A stretch of 64,000 nt of DNA from Noviherbaspirillum sedimenti. GTDB lineage: Bacteria; Pseudomonadota; Gammaproteobacteria; Burkholderiales; Burkholderiaceae_D. The position numbers were made by a program, and so were the translations under genes. A model generated the notes under the pieces. The model was not told where the DNA came from. It saw only the letters and a program-made list of their open reading frames with translations, and ran no database searches. The DNA lies in assembly GCF_003590835.1 (NCBI RefSeq), contig NZ_QYUQ01000002.1:2604001-2668000 (forward strand), in the 5' to 3' direction. This document shows positions 50,361-59,160 of this stretch, piece by piece (within the stretch, counting starts at the first letter, position 1; the number at the start of each line of letters is the position of its first letter).

Positions 50361-50361
50361 A
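50316..50361 (+). repeat. att-like direct repeat, copy 1 (tRNA-Phe 3' half)
   Basis: 46 bp identical to 60029-60074: TTGAAAATCCTTGTGTCGG onwards through GGGCCACCAA. It runs from the anticodon loop through the CCA end. The AGGATT-GAA-AATCCT anticodon stem-loop provides the small inverted repeat usual for tyrosine-recombinase core sites. Confidence 0.9.
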
Positions 50362-50374
50362 GAATATACCTCGC

Positions 50375-50404
50375 AAAACGCCAATCCATCGTGATTGGCG
50401 TTTT
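50375..50404 (+). terminator. intrinsic terminator after tRNA-Phe
   Basis: AAAACGCCAATC (50375-50386) pairs with GATTGGCGTTTT (50393-50404) around a 6-nt loop. It lies 14 bp past the tRNA and is probably supplied by the inserted segment, since a different hairpin follows the second att copy. Confidence 0.85.
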
Positions 50405-50707
50405 CGTTTCCAGAACTTGCAGTCCTTGGCTCCGGTCCATCTCCGGCTCGACAAGTGCTCACCGCTTTGATCGGAAGTCCTGTCCGAATCGTCCAAGTAG
50501 CCGTCGCGCCCGACGAGGGATGCCATTGACGTCGCTACGCCCGATCAACGAGTTCTGCGTTGACGCGCCCTAATATCCCCACCATACTCACTGCCACGTT
50601 AAACTTGGGCAACATTTGCCTTTTCCATACTAAGATCGCCTAGGACCTACTAAGAGGCCCGAGGTTTGTTACACGTAAATTCCGCCTCACGAGCAAAGCA
50701 AAGCACC
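50405..50707. other. left end of the island, no gene recognised
   Basis: Between the tRNA-Phe terminator and the modification gene I see no ORF of merit and no integrase, although integrases usually sit at this end of tRNA-borne islands. Presumably it contains the promoter of the restriction-modification operon. Confidence 0.5.
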
Positions 50708-53158
50708 ATGGCACGTATCGAAGAAAAAATAGCCGAGATTACAGATTCCGCACTCCGCTTAAGCATTGCAGAGGAAGTCGCAAATCTAAAAAAACACACT
50801 CGATTCGGACTGGTCTTTGAAGAACACCAGCCAGAGTTTGTACCCGTCTATGGTAAAAAGATTAAGCGGGGGGAACGCGTTGCCAAGAAAACAGGTGATT
50901 TGACGGTAATTTGGCGAGTAGTCGCGATTAAAAATGGACAGGCCCTTTGCGAGCTAGAAATAGGTAGTCAAGGAATAGCTGGGGATCGCGAAACATTCCC
51001 CGTCGAGCAATTAGTGATCATTCGCAGCATGGGTGAGCCTATTTATCCATCGCTGACACCTGTCGATTCGGTAATAAATGGAGACCCATCGCTTCCCCAC
51101 CATGTTTTAATCGAGGCGGACAATTACCACGCCCTGCAACTGTTACTTTTCCCTTACGAGCGAAAAGTAGACTGCATCTACATCGATCCCCCATACAACA
51201 CAGGGGCACGGGACTGGAAATACAACAACGATTACGTTGATGACAACGACTCGTGGCAGCACAGCAAATGGCTGACTTTTATGTCCAAGCGCCTCCGGCT
51301 GGCCAAGCGGCTGTTGAATCCTGATTCCGGCGTATTGATCGTCACGATCGACGAACATGAGGTTCACCACCTAGGTTGCCTGCTGGAGCAGGAGTTTCCT
51401 GATGCGACCATGCAAATGGCGACAATCGTGATCAATCAGAAAGGTGTCGCGCAAGGCGGTTTGTCGCGGGCGGAAGAATATGCCTTATTCGTTTTCATGC
51501 CGAACGCAAATGTTCCACCAGCTGCGGACGACCTCTTATCACCCGACCGTGCTGACAACAAACGATTTCGCAACCCGCGCTGGGAATGGCTTTTGCGCGG
51601 TGGGACTAACTCACGGCGAGAGGATCGACCAGGGTTATTTTTCCCTGTTCATGTCGACCCCGCTACGCGCACGATCGTCAGCATCGGCGAGCCACTACCG
51701 CTTGACCAGCGGCCTGACCAGGGAACGGTGGACAACACGGTCGCCTGGCCTTTTCGCACCGACGGCACATTGGGAAATTGGCGTGTTAGCCCACCGACTT
51801 TGCGAACTCTTCTTGCTAAAGGATACGTCAAACTGGGGGGTTACGATGAAGCTCGCAAAACTTGGACGATTCTGTATCTGGGCCAGAAGGCACAGCGCCA
51901 GATCGACGAAGGTGCAATATGCATTGTAAGTCGCGACGCGACAACAAACGCGGTAGCGCTTGAGTACGTCGCAGGCGAACAACGATCAATAAAGACCGTT
52001 TGGCATCGCGCTTTACACGACGCTGGCACATACGGATCTAGTTTCTTGCGCAATATTCTTGGGGAAGGCGGACGTTTTGCGTTCCCAAAATCCATCTATG
52101 CAGTGCGGGATGCCGTTGCCGCCGTGGTGCGAGATAAGCCCAATGCGCTTCTGGTCGATTTTTTCGCTGGGAGCGGAACCACGCTTAATGCCGTTAACCT
52201 CCTTAACGCCACGGACGGCGGCCAGCGCCAATGTATTTTGGTGACCAATAATGAGGTTTCCGAGGAAGAGTCCCGAAGCCTGACTGCTCAAGGATTGCAG
52301 CCGGGCCAGGACGAATGGGACCGGCACGGAATATGCCGATCTGTGACATGGCCGCGCTCAAAATTTACAATTCGCGGCGAACGCGACGATGGTACGTCGC
52401 TGCCCGGCGACTACATTACCGGTAAGCAGGTCCCGCGCGATAAACCCCGCAATATTCGTCAATTAGGATTTGTAGAAGGTCGCCATCTGACGGTACCGCA
52501 ACGCAAACAAGTTGCCGCTCTATTGCCCAATGTGCCCCAAAACAAGGTTGATGACGCACCTTGGCTCCTTAATGATGACATGGCTGTCTCGATTTTGTGG
52601 GACATACAACATGCATCGACTTGGCTGGAAGAGTTAGGTGAAGCTGACCACGTGACCGAGATTTTTGTTGTCACCATGGAAAATCGTGTCTTTACTCGCC
52701 TTAAAACCGAAATAATCGAATTGCTTGGGGCGCAGGTTGTCAGTGAGGACGAAAAACGGCCCCTGGCTAACGGCTTTGCGACCAACCTAGAATACTTCCG
52801 GTTGGATTTTCTCGATCCGCAAGAAATACAGATGGGCCGCCAGTTTGCTGCCGTTTTGCCGGTGTTATGGATGATGGCTGGGTCGCGTGGCGCGCGCCCG
52901 GCCCCACCTGACGAGCATGCCCCATGGTTGCTACCCGACGGTTGTCCATTCGCTGTATTAATGCAGGAAACGCGCTTCAAGGAATTTGTACGCCATGTGG
53001 ACCACCGGGCAGACCTAACGCATGTGTTTATCGTCACGAATTCGCACGATACGGTGCATAAACTGCGGCGTGAATGGCCAGAGCTGCATGTTGTGCAGCT
53101 ATACAAAGACTATCTCGAAAATTTCCGTATCAATTTGTCAGAGAACTCTACCCTATGA
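50708..53158 (+). CDS. type III restriction-modification system, DNA methyltransferase subunit (Mod)
   Basis: An 816-aa adenine methyltransferase subunit that recognises a short asymmetric site. Motif IV YIDPPYNTG at about residues 158-166 precedes motif I DFFAGSGTTLNA near residue 485, the beta-class order typical of Mod subunits. DEHEVHHLGCLLEQEF (about 215) is also a typical Mod segment. A long central region should hold the target-recognition domain. ATG 50708 (MARIEEKIAEITDS) is preferred over a TTG at 50666. The stop overlaps the Res start by 4 bp (ATGA), so both are translated together. DNA here is visibly less GC-rich than the core genes. Confidence 0.92.
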   Translation: MARIEEKIAEITDSALRLSIAEEVANLKKHTRFGLVFEEHQPEFVPVYGKKIKRGERVAKKTGDLTVIWRVVAIKNGQALCELEIGSQGIAGDRETFPVEQLVIIRSMGEPIYPSLTPVDSVINGDPSLPHHVLIEADNYHALQLLLFPYERKVDCIYIDPPYNTGARDWKYNNDYVDDNDSWQHSKWLTFMSKRLRLAKRLLNPDSGVLIVTIDEHEVHHLGCLLEQEFPDATMQMATIVINQKGVAQGGLSRAEEYALFVFMPNANVPPAADDLLSPDRADNKRFRNPRWEWLLRGGTNSRREDRPGLFFPVHVDPATRTIVSIGEPLPLDQRPDQGTVDNTVAWPFRTDGTLGNWRVSPPTLRTLLAKGYVKLGGYDEARKTWTILYLGQKAQRQIDEGAICIVSRDATTNAVALEYVAGEQRSIKTVWHRALHDAGTYGSSFLRNILGEGGRFAFPKSIYAVRDAVAAVVRDKPNALLVDFFAGSGTTLNAVNLLNATDGGQRQCILVTNNEVSEEESRSLTAQGLQPGQDEWDRHGICRSVTWPRSKFTIRGERDDGTSLPGDYITGKQVPRDKPRNIRQLGFVEGRHLTVPQRKQVAALLPNVPQNKVDDAPWLLNDDMAVSILWDIQHASTWLEELGEADHVTEIFVVTMENRVFTRLKTEIIELLGAQVVSEDEKRPLANGFATNLEYFRLDFLDPQEIQMGRQFAAVLPVLWMMAGSRGARPAPPDEHAPWLLPDGCPFAVLMQETRFKEFVRHVDHRADLTHVFIVTNSHDTVHKLRREWPELHVVQLYKDYLENFRINLSENSTL

Positions 53159-55677
53159 AATTGGAACTCAAAGACTTTCAAGATGATGCGGTCGATCAGC
53201 TCATCAAAAAGCTGAACCCCGCAAAACGCGAGGTGGCCGAAGGCGGCGACCGCCAAGCGGTGATTTTGGCGGCGCCTACTGGCTCGGGCAAAACGGTTAT
53301 CACTGCGGCGCTGATTGAAGAAATTTTGACGGGTTCAGACCGCTTTGTCGCGGAACCGGACGCGGTATTTTTGTGGCTCTCAGATCAACCTGTGCTGAAC
53401 GAACAATCCAAAAAGCGCATTGCCTCGGCATCCACAAAGTTGGGCAACAGTGATCTTATCATTGTGGACACCGACTTTGATCGGCAAACGTTTATCGGCG
53501 GTAAAGTCTACTTCATCAACACACAAAAATTGGGCAAGGATAAGCTGCTAACTTCGGGCCGTGGTGACAAACGCGCCTTTACTATTTGGGAAACCATCAG
53601 TAATACGGCAAAAGCGAAAAAAGACCGGTTTTACTTGATCATTGACGAGGCACATAGAGGCACCAAGGTTAACCGCAATGATGAAGCAACGCGCCAGACC
53701 GTGATGCAGAAGTTCGTCAAAGGATCTGAGGGAGAAATACCCGCCATAGACCTCATCCTGGGAGTGTCCGCCACACCGCAACGCTTTCAACAACTGATCG
53801 ACGGGCAAAGCAACCGGACGCCGCGCAAATGCGAGGTGAATCCACTGGACGTACGAGCCTCGGGTTTGCTGAAAGACCGCATAATGGTTTTTCACCCGAG
53901 TGAGGCGTTCCCGACAGATACCACGATGTTGCGCGCTGCAGTTCAGCAGTGGCGAAATATGGGAGTCCAATGGCAGGAATATACTCAAGAGCAGGGCCTA
54001 CCACCAATGCATCCGGCGCTGATCATTCAAGTGCAAGATGGCAGCGGCGATGGCTTGTCACGTACTGACTTAAACGAGGTAATCGCCACGATCGAGAAGG
54101 AGATCGGGCCAATTGACCCCATCCACATCGCCCATTGCTTCGAGCACGATACGCCGATTTCCGTCAACGGCGTGTTGATCCGCAAGATTGACGCGTCACG
54201 AATCCAGGAAGAAACGAATATTCGTTTCATCCTGTTCAAGATGGCACTGACCACAGGCTGGGATTGCCCGCGCGCCGAAGTGATGATGTCATTCCGAACA
54301 GCCCAAGACGACACCCTTATTGCCCAGCTTATCGGGCGGATGGTCCGCACACCACTAGCGCGTCGCATTGAGGGAAGCGAAATTCTGAACACGGTTTCGC
54401 TGTACCTACCCCACTACGATCAAGAGGGATTAACACGCGTTGTCAACCATCTAAAGCAAGGCGACCCGATGGAGCTTCCACCTACTGACGTGGAAGATGG
54501 CGCAAAAATGGTCACGTTCACGCGCGCCTCGAATATGGATGAAGCATTTGAAGCACTCACTAGCCTGCCGACTTACCGTGTGGAGCGAGTACGAAAAGTA
54601 TCTAACACGCGCCGCCTGATGGCACTATCACGTCTTCTAACGACCATGCATGAAGTAGACATGAGTGCGTGGGACGATTCCAAGAAGCTGGTGATCGATA
54701 CGCTGGACGCCGAACTTGCGCGACTAAAAGGCGACGATCCAAACTTCGACGCAAAAGTTAAAGGTTCAGGTCAGATCACGCTGAACGCTGTGATCGTCGA
54801 ACAAGGTACATGGAAGGAAACTCATGGCCAAACGCTTACAGTTGCACTCGACGAGAAAAACATCAACGACCTATTCAATCGCGCTGGGCAACGCCTAGGC
54901 GAAGGATTGCACCTTGACTATTGGCAGACACATTACGATCAAGACGAGGCCGCTGAAATGCCTAGCCGCTCTCGGCTTGAGCTTTTCTTGATGCTGCAAG
55001 ACGAGAAGACATGGAAGACGCTCGAAGCAGTCTGTGGCGCTCGTTGCGAGGCATTACTGAAACAAAATAAAGCTGCAATAAAAAAACTGACGACAGCAGA
55101 GCAAGAGGACTACAACAAGGTGCAGCAAATAGCGAAGGAGCCTGAAGCACTGTCCTTCCTTCCCCCCACCGAAATCATGCAATCAATTGACGCCAAAGAC
55201 CCGGCATTTCGGAATTACGATCAGCATCTGTTTGTCGATGCCAAGGAGAATTTCACAGCGGCGTTGAATACTTGGGAGCATCTAGTTATCGCTGCTGAAA
55301 TCGCGCAAGAGGATTTGGTCGGCTGGCTGCGCAATATTCCGCGTAAGCCCTGGGCATTGTCGCTGCCCTATGAACAGGCTGGTGAAGATAGGCCGATGTA
55401 TCCGGATTTTCTGGTCGTACGACGCGAGGCAGATGGAATGGTGGTAGACATTTTGGAACCGCATTCGCCTGCACTGTCCGATAGCTACGCCAAAGCAAAA
55501 GGCTTGGCGCAGTTCGCGGCAAAACACAAGATGAGTTTTGGCCGTATCGAATTGATTCGGCTTGAAGGGAACGAAATCAAGCGGCTTGATTTAATTGACG
55601 TTGAGATTCGCAAGAAGGTGTTGGCGGTCGATAGTAATGCCGGGCTGGATTTGGTGTTTGGTATCGTTAATTCATGA
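53155..55677 (+). CDS. type III restriction-modification system, helicase/endonuclease subunit (Res)
   Basis: An 840-aa SF2 helicase with nuclease domain. APTGSGKT (Walker A, residues about 40-47), LIIDEAHRGTK (DEAH, about 162), LGVSATPQRF (motif III) and TTGWDCPRAEVMMSF ... LIAQLIGRMVRTP (motifs V-VI). Near the C-terminus YPDFLVVRR ... VVDILEPHS (about 748-770) resembles a PD-(D/E)xK nuclease core, but the usual E-x-K position reads LEPH, so catalysis by the standard lysine is doubtful. ATG 53155 overlaps the Mod stop. With Mod it should form the restriction complex. Confidence 0.9.
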   Translation: MKLELKDFQDDAVDQLIKKLNPAKREVAEGGDRQAVILAAPTGSGKTVITAALIEEILTGSDRFVAEPDAVFLWLSDQPVLNEQSKKRIASASTKLGNSDLIIVDTDFDRQTFIGGKVYFINTQKLGKDKLLTSGRGDKRAFTIWETISNTAKAKKDRFYLIIDEAHRGTKVNRNDEATRQTVMQKFVKGSEGEIPAIDLILGVSATPQRFQQLIDGQSNRTPRKCEVNPLDVRASGLLKDRIMVFHPSEAFPTDTTMLRAAVQQWRNMGVQWQEYTQEQGLPPMHPALIIQVQDGSGDGLSRTDLNEVIATIEKEIGPIDPIHIAHCFEHDTPISVNGVLIRKIDASRIQEETNIRFILFKMALTTGWDCPRAEVMMSFRTAQDDTLIAQLIGRMVRTPLARRIEGSEILNTVSLYLPHYDQEGLTRVVNHLKQGDPMELPPTDVEDGAKMVTFTRASNMDEAFEALTSLPTYRVERVRKVSNTRRLMALSRLLTTMHEVDMSAWDDSKKLVIDTLDAELARLKGDDPNFDAKVKGSGQITLNAVIVEQGTWKETHGQTLTVALDEKNINDLFNRAGQRLGEGLHLDYWQTHYDQDEAAEMPSRSRLELFLMLQDEKTWKTLEAVCGARCEALLKQNKAAIKKLTTAEQEDYNKVQQIAKEPEALSFLPPTEIMQSIDAKDPAFRNYDQHLFVDAKENFTAALNTWEHLVIAAEIAQEDLVGWLRNIPRKPWALSLPYEQAGEDRPMYPDFLVVRREADGMVVDILEPHSPALSDSYAKAKGLAQFAAKHKMSFGRIELIRLEGNEIKRLDLIDVEIRKKVLAVDSNAGLDLVFGIVNS

Positions 55678-55772
55678 TTACTACTAGGCTCACTGCGAAA
55701 CGGGCGGGGCGCATCTAATACCCAGCCCGCCTTGCCTTCCGCCACTTCCCTTAATATGTGCAAGTCACAACA

Positions 55773-56351
55773 TCAGTCACCCAATCGGAATGCGGGCAAT
55801 GCTAGCAGGCGAACCGCCATGCTGACCGCAAAGGTGGCATCAAGTAGCAAATGGGTCTGCGCAGAAAGCGCTGATCCCAAGGCCCGCCGCGAAAGATTTG
55901 ACAGATCATCGATATTTCGAAAGTGGGAAAGTGGATTTCGCAGGTCCATCAGGCGTCGCAAATCATCGACATCGTTCTGACTTAATACGCCCCTCGCGAG
56001 ACACCGACGCAGCGTCTCCTGGAACGAAATCTTTTTCGGAAGCTCTTCAGCCTGAATACCCAACACAAGTTCTGCGGCAAGCACGTGTTCAGCGAGACCT
56101 TGGCATAGCATCACGGTCGCCACATAATTGCCGTGAACAAAACTAGCCCGTGCTTCGATCCACGCCGCGTAAGCCGTCTCTCCTCCTGGTAGCATTGTTC
56201 CGGTTGATCCCAGAACCCCGGAAAGATCGGAAAGCTGATGAAAACGCGCGACCTTGCCGCCGAGATCATCGTGCAAATCCGCGAGCAGCACTCGCACAAC
56301 CTCAATATCATTTAGCGGAGACAGTAACTTGCCCTGCGTGCCATCAGCCAT
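55773..56351 (-). CDS. HEPN-like hypothetical protein
   Basis: A 192-aa mostly helical protein. Residues about 118-142 contain DDLRRLMDLRNPLSHFRN, whose R-N-P-L-S-H fits the R-x4-H catalytic signature of HEPN ribonucleases, preceded by a helix with ALVMLCQ/LAEHVLAAEL character like DUF4145 proteins. HEPN domains occur in many toxins and anti-phage proteins. It is convergent with the restriction gene (96 bp apart) and no obvious partner is adjacent on its strand. The nuclease role is inference. Confidence 0.6.
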   Translation of the reverse strand: MADGTQGKLLSPLNDIEVVRVLLADLHDDLGGKVARFHQLSDLSGVLGSTGTMLPGGETAYAAWIEARASFVHGNYVATVMLCQGLAEHVLAAELVLGIQAEELPKKISFQETLRRCLARGVLSQNDVDDLRRLMDLRNPLSHFRNIDDLSNLSRRALGSALSAQTHLLLDATFAVSMAVRLLALPAFRLGD

Positions 56352-57069
56352 AGTGTCTCACTTCAAAGTTTGTAGTACAAGCAAGCAAGCAATTTGATTC
56401 TATCAGACAGGCTTTGTGGCGCGTACTGCCATCGCGAAAAATGAGGTTACGCGCTCGCGGGCCAGTCCCCAATCAACCGCAATTTGCCGCACATATTATT
56501 TTGACGGTTTACCCCAACCAAAGCCCAAGCCATCACAAGGTCTTGGGCTTTTTCCATTCAGGATCAGAAAAAAGAAATCCCACCAATGATGAAAGTTACC
56601 GCAAGGCCGACCTGGGAATGGTCGAGCAACAACAGCTGCGCACGATCTACTGAGAGGCGAGCAATCAGCATTCCTGCTTCACCGCCTGATACCCGAAGAA
56701 GCATAGTCGATGAACCCTGCCCTGCCTGCTTGCGCCAACGCGCAGAGCAGTCGGGGCATCATCACAACGACGCGCCCGTCATCACTCCTCCTGACGCTAC
56801 GCGAGATCTCTCGTTCCGGTGCGCAAGAATCGACCGAATCGACAATCGACCGAAGCCACGCCGCCTCGATAGTTGCCCCATCGCGTTCTGTGATCTATGC
56901 TCAAGCGCACAAGCCGTTCCGACCATCATTGTGGGGGCGCGCACCGACTGTAAGGGGTACCATCGGCTGCGGACGTAAGCATCGCCGTCTCAAGTGGTCG
57001 TTGTGGGTACAATGCGCAGACTGCAGCACGCCACAGTTCCGAATCAAATTGCCAACGAAAGAAAATGTG
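56352..57069. other. 718-bp gene-poor interval inside the island
   Basis: No convincing protein gene: the frames open here lack Shine-Dalgarno sites and family features. One feature stands out: an intrinsic terminator (56521-56554) on the plus strand with no plus-strand gene before it. The rest may be the remnant of lost genes plus the promoter of the protease gene. Confidence 0.5.
56521..56554 (+). terminator. orphan intrinsic terminator in the island
   Basis: AAGCCCAAG (56521-56529) pairs with CTTGGGCTT (56542-56550) around a 12-nt loop and runs into TTTTT (56549-56553). It follows about 170 bp with no ORF, so it may end a small RNA or a deleted gene. Confidence 0.7.
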
Positions 57070-57903
57070 ATGTCAGAAATCAAGACAGCTGGTGAACTGG
57101 GCACTGAACTTGGGGAGCATTGCTTAGAAGTCGCAAAAGATAGATTTAAGGAAGCCATTCGACCTATATATTGCAGCACAGCCCAAGGCACGCCAGTACA
57201 TGAGGGGTCCTGCGTACTGCTTAAGATCGACGGAAAACATGTGCTCCTGACAGCCTCCCATGTTATCGATGCACATAAGATTAATGACACCACACTCTAT
57301 GTCGGTGGCGAACATTCGTTGCTGAAGATAGAGGGTGAATTTTGGGCTACTGAGGCCAAAGCGGGAAACCGGCTGAAGGATCGGTACGACTTCGCAGCAT
57401 ACCTAATGCCTGATAAGTTCGTTACGGATATGGGCAATGTTCAATACATCTCGCAGGACGAGATCGCTCCGGATAGGACGGACCATCATGGCCGTCTTTA
57501 CTCGATCATCGGGTACCCGAACACAAAGAACAAGTCCATCGACAGAAAAAATTATTCTGTGCAGTCAATCAGATGGCATTATTTCTCCACTCATCAGGAT
57601 AGCCCTGACCTACTGAAGAAGCTCAGCGTAACCGGGGAGGACCATATATTTGTTGGCTATGACAGGAAGCAATCGAAAGATTCAAACGGGATACTTGTCG
57701 GGTCTGTTTCGACTCGCGGCGTGAGCGGTGGTGCTGTTTTTGATTTGGGTAACTTCGCCAATCCTACGAACTATGCGCGCGATGTCAAATGCACCCCGCG
57801 TCTTGCCGGAATTTTCATCGAATTCCATCACGAGCACCATGCCACTGTGACGACGAAAATAGGGGTCATCCTAAAAGCCCTTCGAGCTTGCGAGGTCACA
57901 TAG
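57070..57903 (+). CDS. trypsin-like serine protease
   Basis: A 277-aa protein with the trypsin-fold catalytic triad: His 64 in LLTASHVID, Asp 107 in DRYDFAAYL, and Ser 219 in RGVSGGAVFDLG (G-x-S-G-G). No signal peptide, so the protease should act in the cytosol. ATG 57070 is the first good start (MSEIKTAGELG); a longer frame reaches 56710 but is a poor coding sequence. The next gene encodes a protein with a strongly acidic tail, 176 bp on. Cytosolic trypsin-like proteases are known as effectors in some anti-phage systems, but no known system is recognised here. Confidence 0.8.
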   Translation: MSEIKTAGELGTELGEHCLEVAKDRFKEAIRPIYCSTAQGTPVHEGSCVLLKIDGKHVLLTASHVIDAHKINDTTLYVGGEHSLLKIEGEFWATEAKAGNRLKDRYDFAAYLMPDKFVTDMGNVQYISQDEIAPDRTDHHGRLYSIIGYPNTKNKSIDRKNYSVQSIRWHYFSTHQDSPDLLKKLSVTGEDHIFVGYDRKQSKDSNGILVGSVSTRGVSGGAVFDLGNFANPTNYARDVKCTPRLAGIFIEFHHEHHATVTTKIGVILKALRACEVT

Positions 57904-58079
57904 TTCGGTTGGCGCTTGACTCTCCGCCCAAGGAAAGTTAACGACTTTGCCCTGCTTGCGCTGCCGCACCAGCACCATGGCATGGGCGCCGAGAAGACAT
58001 ACGGTCCACACGGGTTCAGTGCTAACATTGAACGTCCACGATCCAGTCAAGGCAGTGAAAAATCATACAGGAGGAACTC

Positions 58080-58538
58080 ATGTCGGAACGCAACGGTACA
58101 GCCAATCTACTGGCCCAAGTCAAAGCATTTCGCGAACTCAAAGACGATTACAGTCCAGAGGTCGCAGAAAGCCTGACCTCAAAGAATCTCCAACGAAATG
58201 ACGTTGATGCCTCCGTAACTGATGTTAAGGGATGGGCAAAAATTAATGAGGCTGCACTGCAAGGCCGCCTAGATATTCCAACTGAGATCACAATTGCAGA
58301 AGGAAAAGCTGCAATTGCTGCCGGGACCGCCATCGACCAACTTGCCGCAGTTTCAGTCGTCGTAGATGAGCAAGAAAGCGCTCAAGACGACGCTGGTGAC
58401 GATCAAGATGACGCTGATAGTGACGAGCAAGATGACAATGAGGTCTCAACTGTAGATGACCTGTATGGATATGATAATCCCGAAGATAACGAGGAAGCTG
58501 CCTTCGATGACGTCCTCAAAATCCAAGAAAATTCTTAG
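58080..58538 (+). CDS. hypothetical protein with acidic C-terminal tail
   Basis: A 152-aa protein of unknown family. The start is secure: AGGAGGAACTC precedes the ATG. Residues 1-95 are mixed and probably folded (TITIAEGK-like segment, helix-rich). From about residue 97 the chain is almost only Asp/Glu/Gln/Ser (DDAGDDQDDADSDEQDD), ending LKIQENS. Acidic tails act as DNA mimics, chaperone tails or unfolded substrates, none proven here. It follows the protease gene on the same strand in the same island segment and may be its partner or substrate. Confidence 0.75.
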   Translation: MSERNGTANLLAQVKAFRELKDDYSPEVAESLTSKNLQRNDVDASVTDVKGWAKINEAALQGRLDIPTEITIAEGKAAIAAGTAIDQLAAVSVVVDEQESAQDDAGDDQDDADSDEQDDNEVSTVDDLYGYDNPEDNEEAAFDDVLKIQENS

Positions 58539-58886
58539 TACCCAGATCACCCTGCGTGAATGCGGATTGTCTCTTGCCGGTCTTTTCCTATTATTCTCAA
58601 GGGCAGATGGATCTGTGGCGAAACCGTCGCACCAGAAAGACACCTCGCTCTACGCTCCCCGGCATGTGATAACCGGCCAGTCCGTGGCCGGTCATCGTGC
58701 AAATTTCAGGGCGGCAGCTACTTTAATGTCCCTTGAAGAAAATCCGTATTGCCAGGGAGGACTGCGGCGCGATGGGCAACCGGAACTTGCGACGGATTGT
58801 ATCGGCAACAAACTATGTTAAATTGACGACCAGTAGCACAACCTTGGTCCGACAAACTGACGGTGTGGCAACACGGGCGCCCCAAA
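58539..58886. other. 348-bp interval before att copy 2
   Basis: No credible gene. It includes a perfect 8-bp hairpin ACCGGCCA/TGGCCGGT (58672-58692) without a T-run, which could end the acidic-tail transcript, and then AT-richer sequence leading into the att copy. Confidence 0.5.
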
Positions 58887-58937
58887 GATTGAAAATCCTT
58901 GGGGCGGTGGTTCGATTCCGCCCCGGGCCACCAAGAA
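58887..58937 (+). repeat. att-like direct repeat, copy 2 (variant of tRNA-Phe 3' half)
   Basis: 51 bp matching 50314-50364 except two changes: TGTC reads GGGC right after CTTG. No tRNA 5' half precedes it, so it is not a tRNA gene. The preceding CGCCCCAA mirrors TTGGGGCG after the anticodon, making an extended palindrome over 58878-58906 centred on GAA. Confidence 0.9.
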
Positions 58938-58942
58938 AATCG

Positions 58943-58980
58943 AGCACTTAGCCCAGCCCGCAAGGTTGGGCTAAGTGCTT
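58943..58980 (+). terminator. hairpin terminator following att copy 2
   Basis: AGCACTTAGCCCA (58943-58955) pairs with TGGGCTAAGTGCT (58967-58979), and an inner GCC/GGT adds three pairs with one G-U; TT follows. It sits in the same position relative to the att copy as the tRNA-Phe terminator, but with unrelated sequence. Confidence 0.75.
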
Positions 58981-59160
58981 TCCGGAGTCTGTGTCACCCG
59001 ATTCGGGAAATACTCGGGTTATCTTGCTGCTGCAGTCATTCCGATTTGCCCGCCCATGCGCCAAGAAAAAATGCTTTATTTGGTCACGCCTTGTTAAAAA
59101 TAGCCCGTAACCCGCATCAGAAACAGATTTTGATAATTTTAGCGTGCTGGCAAATGGCAT

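Noticed and set aside
56710..57069. 120-codon upstream extension of the protease gene
   Set aside because: Ser/Arg-rich low-quality sequence without a ribosome site; the protease fold begins after 57070.
58887..58937. tRNA-like sequence at att copy 2
   Set aside because: No 5' half, so no cloverleaf; it is a repeat of the tRNA 3' end, not a tRNA gene. The same holds for 60029-60074.
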